From NCBI GenBank assembly GCA_018896395.1, contig JAHIMN010000026.1, positions 1 to 5,046 of the forward strand: DNA of 5,046 nucleotides, written 5' to 3'. The notes under the pieces were generated by a model. The model was not told where the DNA came from. It ran no database searches and was given only the letters and a program-made list of their open reading frames with translations. A program made the position numbers and the translations under genes. This document shows, piece by piece, positions 1 to 5,046 of the stretch (positions are counted from its first letter, which is position 1; the number at the start of each line of letters is the position of its first letter). The stretch is from Verrucomicrobiota bacterium. Lineage in GTDB: Bacteria; Verrucomicrobiota; Kiritimatiellia; JAAZAB01.

Positions 1-2
1 AG

Positions 3-140
3 TTGAAGGAGGTGGCTCACGTGTGTGAAATCAAGGCGCTGCTTAGGGACACCTGCTTGCCGAATCTGGCCGGGAAGTACAAGTACTTCAGTATCCATGA
101 TCCACGTTGGGAGAAATTACCCAATATTCTCCAAACATGA
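3..140 (+). CDS. 3' end of an unrecognised gene (partial)
   Basis: A frame open from the left edge runs 45 codons and ends with TGA at 138-140. The peptide is mixed in composition and ends in a basic/aromatic stretch (GKYKYFSIHDPRWEKL). I do not recognise the family. Early codons often end in G or C, as in the kinase gene downstream, while the last dozen are more AT-rich. If real, it lies 60 bases upstream of the kinase on the same strand and could share its transcript. Against it: a run of 45 codons without a stop at an edge arises by chance in roughly one frame in nine, and no start is in view. It should be judged only with the sequence to the left. Confidence 0.35.
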   Translation: MKEVAHVCEIKALLRDTCLPNLAGKYKYFSIHDPRWEKLPNILQT

Positions 141-200
141 ATTGCTGTAAATTCCACTACTGGCACATGATCCAAACCCTCTTCGGAGCATGCGTACGCC

Positions 201-1943
201 ATGTTAAATGTTGGCGACAAGCTCGACAATTATGAGATTCTGGACCTCCTGGGTTCAGGCGGTTTCGGCCGCGTCTGGCGCGCGAAGGACCTTACCGTCA
301 AAGGCCGGGAAGTTGCCATCAAGGAATTGGCCGATCCCACCGAGGAACGCCTCGAGGGATTTCTACGGGAGATGGAGATGCTTGCCTCCCTGAAGCATCC
401 GGGCATTGTCACATTCCATCATGCGCTGAACAATGGCCAGTACCTCGTCATGGAGTACATACCGGAGGGCAGCCTTCGCAGACATCTCCATGTCGGGATA
501 AAAATGGGGGCCGAGAAAGCCATCGCCATCTTGAGTTCTCTTTGTGACGTTCTGGTTGCTGTGCATGAAAAACATGTCGTCCATAGAGACCTGAAGCCCG
601 ACAACATCTTTCTTCAGGGAAAGGCGGTGCGGGTTGGCGACTTTGGTATTGCCGAGATCAAGCAGACGGGGAAGGAGTTTCTCCAATCCGGCACACTGCC
701 CTATATGGCTCCAGAGTTGTTTAAGAAAGACTTGGGGCTGGTAGATCATCGCACCGATCTATATGCCGCGGGTATCATCCTGGCCGAACTTCTCACCGGC
801 GCCTTGCCTTTCCAAGCCTCGGATGCCGGACAATTAATCTACAAAATCTGCTTTGAATCACCTCCCATTCCTAAAGATATCCCACAGTGGCTTCAGGGGA
901 TTATCCAGAAGTCTCTGGCGAAAAGTCCGGACTTGCGTTTTCAGTCCGCCGAGGAACTGAAACACGCATTGGATTCGAAGATCGTTCCGCAGCTTTACCC
1001 CACGGCTCTGATCAAGGCGAACCGGGCCAACGTTGCTGCCGAGAGTCTGCTTGGCCGGGGGAAGATATCCGGGGCACTGTCCCAGGTAGAGCAGGGTCTG
1101 CAGCACTACCCCGAGCATCCCCGGCTCATGTTCACGCAGGCAAGGTGTTTGTTGATCCTCCGCCGCCCGAAGGATGCGTTGCCGCTTTTTCTCCGAGCCC
1201 GGCAACTCGATCCCGGCATCCAGTGCGAGAAGGAACTGGGGTACGCGCACATCGAGAACCAGGAATACGGCAAGGCAATCTCGTGTTTGACTGAGTATAC
1301 CCGGCGAAGACCGGATGATTTGAAGTCGTTCGGTTTATTGATGGAAGCCCTGTATCTTTCCGGTTCCTACGAACAGGCTATGGAGATTGGCGCCGCGCTT
1401 TGTCACGAGGACCCCCTCTTTCTGAACAACGGTTTGCTGGCTACCGCTTTGGCATCGGATATTCACAAAGGAGGGGAGTTGTTCGCCGATGCCACCAAGC
1501 ATATGGAACAGATACCCAATTACATCCGCTATAATATGGCGGCTTTTGAGAAACTCAGGGAGATCGGCGTGACGAGAATGAAGAACGTTCTCTACTTTGC
1601 TGCCTTCCCGAACACAATCGTGTCCGGCAAATCGCTAAGGCCCAAGGTGAAACCACTTCGCGTGGAGGTTCAATTGGCAGGCAAGCACGGCACCGGGCAC
1701 TTTTACGAAAGCGGGTTCATATCCGTAGGCAGATCACCGGGACATGACATCACAATCACGGGTGACTCCAACGTGTCGCGCTTCCATGGCCTCTTCTACT
1801 ACCGTGATGCGCTCTATCATTACCGGGATCTTAAAAGCACCCAAGGCTCCTTCGTGGGCGAAAAGCAAATCCATCATGACATCCCACTGGTGGGTATGGA
1901 GGCGATCAGGATTGGGGGTTCTTTGTTGAAAGTCTCATACTGA
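201..1943 (+). CDS. Ser/Thr protein kinase with TPR-like middle and C-terminal FHA domain
   Basis: This 580-residue Hanks-type kinase should phosphorylate Ser/Thr on proteins using ATP. Visible kinase motifs are the glycine loop GSGGFGRV (18-25), VAIK with Lys41, the helix-C Glu57, HRDLKPDN (128-135, catalytic Asp130, Asn135), DFG (147-149), a GT-containing activation loop (Ser163, Thr165), APE (170-172), Asp186 and Gly191 of the DLYAAG block, and Arg246. Arg before the catalytic Asp marks an RD kinase, normally switched on by activation-loop phosphorylation. Residues about 270-470 are helical with TPR-like spacing (for example ARQLDP near 340). The C-terminus, about 490-580, is an FHA domain with GRS (510-512), SRFH (526-529) and a TQG turn (547-549), the phosphothreonine-binding signature. 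I see no membrane segment or signal peptide, so it is probably cytosolic. The start ATG has only a weak GGAG at 185-188, 12 bases upstream. All catalytic residues are present. Substrates are unknown. Confidence 0.95.
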   Translation: MLNVGDKLDNYEILDLLGSGGFGRVWRAKDLTVKGREVAIKELADPTEERLEGFLREMEMLASLKHPGIVTFHHALNNGQYLVMEYIPEGSLRRHLHVGIKMGAEKAIAILSSLCDVLVAVHEKHVVHRDLKPDNIFLQGKAVRVGDFGIAEIKQTGKEFLQSGTLPYMAPELFKKDLGLVDHRTDLYAAGIILAELLTGALPFQASDAGQLIYKICFESPPIPKDIPQWLQGIIQKSLAKSPDLRFQSAEELKHALDSKIVPQLYPTALIKANRANVAAESLLGRGKISGALSQVEQGLQHYPEHPRLMFTQARCLLILRRPKDALPLFLRARQLDPGIQCEKELGYAHIENQEYGKAISCLTEYTRRRPDDLKSFGLLMEALYLSGSYEQAMEIGAALCHEDPLFLNNGLLATALASDIHKGGELFADATKHMEQIPNYIRYNMAAFEKLREIGVTRMKNVLYFAAFPNTIVSGKSLRPKVKPLRVEVQLAGKHGTGHFYESGFISVGRSPGHDITITGDSNVSRFHGLFYYRDALYHYRDLKSTQGSFVGEKQIHHDIPLVGMEAIRIGGSLLKVSY

Positions 1944-2322
1944 CGCCATGCCTACGCTACGATTCCCACAAACGGCCCAAGCGATAGGTTTGGATACACT
2001 CCCAGCGTCTATCGCCACCCGACCCATACCTTACACTCCGGCCGGTAATCGTGCGTTTTCGCCGTCATAATCCATGGACTACAAGGCGAATCGGCGTCGT
2101 TTTATTCTATCAGTGACGTTGGTAGTTACCCGGTCGGGATTGGCAAAGGGAGTGATTTGGCTACCAGAGCCGGCTGGATATACCAGACTTTGGAACAGCG
2201 GCAAACTTCCCTGAATGCCTGTGACACGGGCGCAACCGTTATGACTTACCGTTATGACACGGCATATATCCGGGCGGGGTAATACTAGTTACGATCAATG
2301 ATATCAGGGGTTAAACACAAAC
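1944..2322. other. Intergenic stretch without a convincing gene
   Basis: Between the kinase stop and the tRNA-Ser 3' end I find no supported gene. A 7-bp inverted repeat (GCGATAG at 1981-1987, CTATCGC at 2009-2015, 21-base loop) begins 37 bases after the kinase stop. It lacks a following T run, so it is not a standard intrinsic terminator. A second possible stem (TTCGCC 2058-2063 with GGCGAA 2085-2090) is followed at 2099-2107 by a T-rich stretch and is a weak terminator candidate for the kinase transcript. A plus-strand frame is open from 2049 to a TAA at 2280-2282 (77 codons), but it has no good start or ribosome binding site and matches no family I know. It may be a gene remnant. Confidence 0.5.
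2235..2258. repeat. Two 11-bp direct repeats ACCGTTATGAC
   Basis: ACCGTTATGAC occurs at 2235-2245 and again at 2248-2258, a 13-bp period. TGACACGG occurs on both sides, at 2222-2229 and 2255-2262. The pair lies in non-coding DNA about 65 bases from the 3' end of tRNA-Ser. It could be a small local duplication or a paired protein-binding site. Two copies are too few to call an iteron array. Confidence 0.55.
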
Positions 2323-2415
<93 letters not shown>

Positions 2416-2418
2416 CTG

Positions 2419-2464
2419 AACAAATGCAGAATGTAGAATGCAGAATGCAGAAACACAACCACTA
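2419..2464. repeat. 46-bp dispersed repeat, copy 1, with four heptamer units
   Basis: The core is four tandem heptamers: TGCAGAA (2425-2431), TGTAGAA (2432-2438), TGCAGAA (2439-2445) and TGCAGAA (2446-2452). It is bounded by AACAAA on the left and an ACCACTA end on the right. The same arrangement recurs in the same orientation at 3115-3160 with the same length and nearly the same bases. Similarity stops sharply outside these limits. It abuts the 5' end of tRNA-Ser. Confidence 0.85.
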
Positions 2465-2577
2465 AAATTATCAAATCACTATTATTTGCGACAGCGTGAA
2501 TGACTAATTCCAGAAAAGGTACTAATTTCGTGTATTTAAGCGAAACGATCATATCGAACCCCTTGCTTCCATGTTAT

Positions 2578-2605
2578 ATCTGTTTGTGCGGCCGTCAAAA
2601 CAGAT
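2578..2605. promoter_or_regulatory. 28-bp dyad, candidate operator before the DUF5615 gene
   Basis: ATCTGTTT (2578-2585) is perfectly mirrored by AAACAGAT (2598-2605), and the exact centre is the palindrome CGGCCG (2589-2594). The two 14-base halves agree at 11 positions. Because the symmetry runs through the centre, leaving almost no loop, this looks more like a binding site for a dimeric DNA-binding protein than an RNA hairpin. It ends 53 bases before the ATG of the DUF5615 gene, where an autoregulatory site would be expected. No clear -35/-10 pair can be assigned around it. The bound protein is unknown. Confidence 0.45.
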
Positions 2606-2658
2606 GATAGGCCCTATTTAGGAAAGTCTGATCTTTCTGTACCGCTTGCCACAAGACG

Positions 2659-3045
2659 ATGCGGCATGGCTTGAAATTCAAATTGGAAGAGAACTTCGGG
2701 CGGCGAACCCTTGAATTGTTCCATGTGGCGGGGCATGACGCGCAGACTGTACTTGATGAAAGCTTGGGTGGCGCGTCGGATTACAAGCTATTTGAGATTG
2801 CCTGTGCGGAGTCACGTTGTCTGATTACACTGGATATGGATTTCAGCGACCCGTTGCGTTTCCATCCGGCCGCGAGTGCGGGCATTGTCGTCATACGCTT
2901 GCCGATCAATCCCAGCCTTGCGCTCTTAACCGGGATGATACGGCAGTTTCTCCGCGCCTTGGAAGCGCAGTCACCTGACCGCACTCTTTGGGTTGTCGAA
3001 CCGGGGCGGATTCGAGTACATCAACAAGAAGCAGACTTGACGTAA
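2659..3045 (+). CDS. DUF5615 family PIN-like protein, putative toxin
   Basis: The 128-residue product resembles the DUF5615 PIN-like fold: an N-terminal KFKLEEN strand (6-12), the AGHDAQTV strand (24-31), GASDYKLFEIA (38-48), the LITLDMDFSD acidic block (55-64; Asp59, Asp61) and an IVVIRLP strand. Family members are predicted Mg-dependent ribonucleases, usually toxins paired with an upstream DUF433 antitoxin. Here I find no DUF433-like frame in the 243 bases upstream, so it may be an orphan or use an unrecognised partner. The first acidic position, often Asp in this family, is Glu10. The start is uncertain: TTG at 2671 would give the usual MKFKLEEN beginning, and neither start has a strong ribosome binding site. 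The gene lies between two direct repeats and behind a dyad. Toxin function is inferred from family. Confidence 0.82.
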   Translation: MRHGLKFKLEENFGRRTLELFHVAGHDAQTVLDESLGGASDYKLFEIACAESRCLITLDMDFSDPLRFHPAASAGIVVIRLPINPSLALLTGMIRQFLRALEAQSPDRTLWVVEPGRIRVHQQEADLT

Positions 3046-3114
3046 CTCGCCTGATCTTGCCATTCGACGCGGTAACCCGGTGATGAAAATTGAGCGCATT
3101 TGGGATTACCCCCA

Positions 3115-3160
3115 AACAAATGCAGAATGCAGAATGTAGAATGCAGAAAAGAAACCACTA
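3115..3160. repeat. 46-bp dispersed repeat, copy 2, with four heptamer units
   Basis: The heptamers are TGCAGAA (3121-3127), TGCAGAA (3128-3134), TGTAGAA (3135-3141) and TGCAGAA (3142-3148), between AACAAA and ACCACTA ends. Compared with copy 1 (2419-2464), the variant TGTAGAA unit sits third instead of second, and a few bases differ just after the array. The copies are direct repeats 696 bp apart and enclose the DUF5615 gene. Confidence 0.85.
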
Positions 3161-3342
3161 CCGCCTTCGGCGAAGATAACGCCGGATGACTCCAGCGGAA
3201 ACAGGCTAAAATGGCCAGTTGGAATTATCCAGTTTTTACCGTTGATAAGACGCCACGCACCTGAATGGCCCGACCCATCCCGTTAGCCAAAAAATGCCAA
3301 AAATGATATTGCCTAACAGACATATGACTGGTAGCCTTTGAG

Positions 3343-3348
3343 AAGGAG
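3343..3348 (+). promoter_or_regulatory. Ribosome binding site of hicB
   Basis: AAGGAG ends 9 bases before the ATG at 3358. It is the strongest Shine-Dalgarno match in the window and fixes the hicB start. The toxin-side gene downstream has no site of comparable quality. Confidence 0.8.
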
Positions 3349-3357
3349 AATTACACC

Positions 3358-3558
3358 ATGAGAATTGAAATCGAAAGAGAAGATGATGGCCGGTGGATAG
3401 CGGAAGTTCCGGATATTCCGGGAGTCATGGCCTACGGGACAAACCGGCAAGATGCCGTAGCGAAGGCGGAGGCGCTGGCACTCCGCATCATTGCAGACCG
3501 GATTGATCACGGAGAGACCATTCCAGAATTGGATGAAATGTTTGCCGTCCCCGCATGA
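3358..3558 (+). CDS. hicB: HicB family antitoxin
   Basis: The 66-residue product carries the HicB core: an N-terminal strand, then EDDGRWIAEVPDIPGVMAYG (8-27), with the DGRW, EVP and PG positions typical of the family, and a helix rich in Ala and Glu (DAVAKAEALALRIIADRI, 32-49). HicB proteins bind and neutralise the HicA mRNA interferase. This is the short form: after the core there is only a brief tail, with no ribbon-helix-helix or helix-turn-helix DNA-binding domain, so self-repression of the operon is doubtful without another factor. The gene is first in the pair (B before A), the reverse of the classical hicAB order. Its TGA overlaps an ATG (ATGA, 3555-3558), the usual sign of translational coupling to hicA. 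Confidence 0.9.
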   Translation: MRIEIEREDDGRWIAEVPDIPGVMAYGTNRQDAVAKAEALALRIIADRIDHGETIPELDEMFAVPA

Positions 3559-3587
3559 GCCAATAGCCTTCCAGTAAAGCCCGGAGA

Positions 3588-3770
3588 GTGCTGGCGGCAT
3601 TGTGCCGTATCGGCTGGGTTGTGAAAAGGCAGTCCGGCACCTCGCACCGTATTCTTGCTCGACAAGATTGGCCCGACTTTGTCTTTGCCTTTCATGATGG
3701 CGCGGAGATCGGGCCCAGGATGCTTGCCCGCATTGCCAAGCACACGGGGCTTATTCCAAACGACCTGTGA
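3588..3770 (+). CDS. hicA: HicA family toxin, apparently N-terminally interrupted
   Basis: The 60-residue frame matches a short HicA-type mRNA interferase: GWVVKRQSGTSHRIL (9-23) with the likely catalytic His20, the WPDFVFAFHD strand (28-37), and EIGPRMLARIAKHTGL (40-55). HicA folds as a double-stranded RNA-binding-like domain and cleaves mRNA. The expected start is the ATG at 3555-3557 overlapping the hicB stop, but that frame reads Met-Ser-Gln and then TAG (3564-3566) before continuing in the same frame as PSSKARRVLAALCRIGW, which resembles a normal HicA N-terminus. Initiation at GTG 3588 restores a frame but removes part of the first helix and has only GGAG at 3583-3586, too close to serve well. 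It is therefore probably a pseudogene, or expressed at a very low level. Family assignment is firmer than function. Confidence 0.78.
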   Translation: MLAALCRIGWVVKRQSGTSHRILARQDWPDFVFAFHDGAEIGPRMLARIAKHTGLIPNDL

Positions 3771-3813
3771 AACTGGAATCCGAGTAGCGGGTGCAGGTTA
3801 TCGCGCTCCGCGC

Positions 3814-4761
3814 TCAGCCTTGCTGCAGAGGCTTGGAGTAAAAGGGATAGGCGGCCGCCGGCCAATCGGGATCAATATATTTCCAGCGTTTATACATCCA
3901 AAGCCACTGTTCAGGATGCGCGCGGATTTCCTGCTCGAACAGCGCGGCAATGGTCTGGGTAATGGTATGGATGATATTGCTCCTCGCCTGCACCAGAGTC
4001 GCGCGCTTCAAGGGCGGCAGGCTATAGATGGTATAAGAGCCGTTAACGTTGACCCGGCAAAACATCGGGATCACCGGCGCACCCGTTCGTTCAGATAACA
4101 CGGCGGCCGCCATGGACATCGGTATGGAAAGCCCGAAAAAGCTGACAAAGAGTCCGCCTTCCTCCGGCTTAGTGTTCTGGTCGAGCAGGAGTGCCACGTG
4201 CTTTTTCTGGCGCAGGGCGCGCAGGAGGTCCCTTATAGCGCCTTGCCGGGTGACGATTTCCACGCCGGGGATGGAGCGCCCCATGCCGATGATGGCATCC
4301 ACTGTCGGATTAGCCAGCGGCGTAGCCGCCGCCACGTGTGGAAACCCGTACACACTGAGCGCTTTGGACAGGAGTTCCCAATTGCCGAAGTGCGCGGTTA
4401 CGCCGATCACGGGTTGGGTATTCACATGGGTCCGCAGGTCGGGATCGAGGGTGACATACCGGTGAACCCGTTGCTCCATATGCCGCGAAAACCAGAAGAG
4501 GTCAAGCATAACCAGGGCCGTCGTATAGAAGGCCCCCCGCGCGATACGTCGCTTGGCTTGGGGCGAAAGACTGTCGCCGAAGGCGACATCGATATTTGAG
4601 AGCGTGATGCGCCGCTGTTGGGGCGCGGTCCAATAGGCCACGGCGCCGGCGGAGCGCGCGCAGGCCAACACGGCCCAGCGGGGCAAGGTGGGCAGGACCA
4701 CCAGGCCCAGGCGTGTCAGCATGGTTTCAATCACAAACAGAACTTTTTTTGACGAATGCAT
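3814..4761 (-). CDS. Lipid A biosynthesis acyltransferase (LpxL/HtrB family)
   Basis: The 315-residue inner-membrane enzyme should transfer a secondary acyl chain from acyl-ACP to a lipid A precursor at the cytoplasmic face. The key signature is HFGNWE (124-129), the His-x4-Glu catalytic pair of the family. Also visible are a hydrophobic N-terminal segment (about 18-44), LLLDQNT (191-197) followed by a GLFVSFFG block, GAPVIPMF, and the C-terminal HPEQWLWMYKRWK (282-294). Length fits the usual ~300 aa. The frame stays open upstream into tRNA-Lys, so I start at the ATG at 4759-4761, 27 bases after the tRNA 3' end; a further ATG at 4720-4722 is possible. Neither has a clear ribosome binding site. 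Whether it is the LpxL or LpxM type, and which chain length it uses, cannot be read from this. It converges on hicA with a 43-base gap. Confidence 0.93.
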   Translation of the reverse strand: MHSSKKVLFVIETMLTRLGLVVLPTLPRWAVLACARSAGAVAYWTAPQQRRITLSNIDVAFGDSLSPQAKRRIARGAFYTTALVMLDLFWFSRHMEQRVHRYVTLDPDLRTHVNTQPVIGVTAHFGNWELLSKALSVYGFPHVAAATPLANPTVDAIIGMGRSIPGVEIVTRQGAIRDLLRALRQKKHVALLLDQNTKPEEGGLFVSFFGLSIPMSMAAAVLSERTGAPVIPMFCRVNVNGSYTIYSLPPLKRATLVQARSNIIHTITQTIAALFEQEIRAHPEQWLWMYKRWKYIDPDWPAAAYPFYSKPLQQG

Positions 4762-4788
4762 CCGGGAGACAATCACGAGTCCAGGACA

Positions 4789-4864
4789 TGGTGAGCCGGG
4801 CGGGATTCGAACCCGCGACCCCAGCATTAAAAGTGCCGTGCTCTACCACCTGAGCTACCGGCCC
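4789..4864 (-). tRNA. tRNA-Lys (anticodon UUU)
   Basis: On the minus strand GGGCCGG pairs with CCGGCTC over 7 positions (one G-U), followed by A and an encoded CCA (4789-4791). The anticodon stem CGGCA/TGCTG (one G-U) closes the loop CTTTTAA with anticodon TTT, reading Lys codons AAA and AAG. The T arm is GCGGG-TTCGAAT-CCCGC. It is 76 nt, the standard class I length. The acyltransferase starts 27 bases downstream on the same strand. Confidence 0.97.
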
Positions 4865-4886
4865 CCATGAACTTAGCAAACGGTAG

Positions 4887-4915
4887 AACCTATGCTAACG
4901 CGCCGGCTTTGTCAA
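4887..4915 (-). promoter_or_regulatory. Sigma-70-like promoter for tRNA-Lys and probably the acyltransferase
   Basis: On the minus strand a perfect -35 box TTGACA (4910-4915) is followed after exactly 17 bases by TAGGTT (4887-4892), a -10 with three of six consensus bases, including the first two and the last. Transcription would start near 4880, leaving a leader of about 16 bases before the tRNA 5' end at 4864. Position and -35 quality are strong; the -10 is weak. Confidence 0.6.
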
Positions 4916-4948
4916 AGCAATTCAGGGGCAAGACGGCAAATGGCGCGA

Positions 4949-5040
4949 CCACGCGGGACGCGTGGCAGGCGCGAGGTTTACCACGCCAAAGGCGTGGGCG
5001 CGCCCTACTTGCCCGCAGTGCTACAGCGTTGCAGGCGGGC
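4949..5040. repeat. GC-rich cluster of palindromes at the right edge
   Basis: Two perfect 7-bp hairpins share the first five bases of each stem: CCACGCG-GGA-CGCGTGG (4949-4965) and CCACGCC-AAA-GGCGTGG (4981-4997). They are 32 bp apart. The palindrome GGGCGCGCCC follows at 4996-5005, then GCCCGC (5011-5016) facing GCGGGC (5035-5040). The stretch is clearly richer in GC than the rest of the window. It resembles a REP-like intergenic element. A plus-strand frame from ATG 4940 (MARPRGTRGRREVYHAKGVG...) is open to the window edge, but its arginine-rich peptide looks like translated repeat DNA. No T run supports a terminator role. Confidence 0.5.
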
Positions 5041-5046
5041 GACGGC

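Larger units (their letters stand above)
3046..3357. other. Intergenic stretch with the second heptamer repeat and hicB leader
   Basis: I see no gene here. TTTGGG (3099-3104) and CCCAAA (3111-3116) form a 6-bp inverted repeat touching the left edge of repeat copy 2; with no T run after it, it is a poor terminator. CCAGTT occurs twice, at 3215-3220 and 3229-3234. GTTAGCC (3282-3288) and GCCTAAC (3311-3317) form an imperfect dyad, one mismatch per arm, 41 bases before hicB; it could be a hicB operator, but the support is slight. No antitoxin-like frame follows the DUF5615 gene. Confidence 0.5.

Noticed and set aside
107..134. Imperfect inverted repeat TTGGGAGAA / TTCTCCAA before the kinase gene
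   Set aside because: It has a bulge, falls inside the possible upstream coding frame, and lacks a T tract, so no regulatory or terminator role is supported.
363..1294. Long frames opposite or out of phase with the kinase gene (for example 363-749 and 858-1250 minus, 887-1294 plus)
   Set aside because: They lie wholly inside the kinase gene, whose conserved motifs fix the true frame, and show no domain of their own.
2425..3148. CRISPR array from the repeated heptamers
   Set aside because: The units are 7 bp, directly tandem and without spacers; there are only two clusters and no cas gene.
3162..3172. CGCC-TTC-GGCG as a terminator hairpin
   Set aside because: The stem is only 4 bp and no T run follows.
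3655..4599. Plus-strand frames across the acyltransferase gene
   Set aside because: They overlap a well supported minus-strand gene and their peptides show no family features.
4762..4827. N-terminal extension of the acyltransferase frame up to an ATG at 4827
   Set aside because: These codons overlap the tRNA-Lys gene and its 3' spacer; the MLGSRVRIPPGSP-type peptide is a familiar translation of tRNA T-arm sequence.

Overview
The window reads as chromosomal DNA of a Gram-negative bacterium of moderate GC. It has a lipid A acyltransferase, a eukaryotic-type Ser/Thr kinase with an FHA domain, two tRNA genes with encoded CCA ends, and a small cluster of toxin-antitoxin-type genes among intergenic repeats. 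The kinase/FHA gene and the TGCAGAA heptamer arrays make me think of the PVC superphylum or a neighbouring uncultured lineage. That is a weak impression: no marker here fixes the taxon.

Layout. At 1-140 the open 3' end of an unrecognised gene may run in from the left. At 201-1943 (+) lies a complete cytosolic protein kinase of 580 aa with the order kinase, TPR-like helices, FHA. About 380 bases without a convincing gene follow, holding some short repeats. At 2323-2415 (-) is tRNA-Ser(GCU). Next comes a repeat-bounded segment: a 46-bp heptamer-containing repeat (2419-2464), an operator-like dyad (2578-2605), a DUF5615 PIN-like putative toxin (2659-3045, +) with no visible antitoxin, and a second copy of the 46-bp repeat (3115-3160). 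A hicB-hicA pair follows (3358-3770, +). Its hicA frame has an in-frame amber codon three codons after an ATG that overlaps the hicB stop. Convergent to it, on the minus strand, are tRNA-Lys(UUU) (4789-4864) and a LpxL/HtrB-type acyltransferase (3814-4761), probably read from one promoter at 4887-4915. The last ~100 bases are very GC-rich and carry two matched 7-bp hairpins and further palindromes.

How the parts relate. The kinase is probably a self-contained signalling module: its FHA domain can read phosphothreonine, perhaps on the kinase itself or on its substrates. The segment from tRNA-Ser to hicA looks like a small accessory patch of partly decayed or rewired toxin-antitoxin genes. The acyltransferase is a housekeeping outer-membrane gene. 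The items most worth a second look are the amber-interrupted hicA, the near-identical direct repeats bracketing the DUF5615 gene, and the dyad in front of that gene. I did not find a clearly new multi-gene system.
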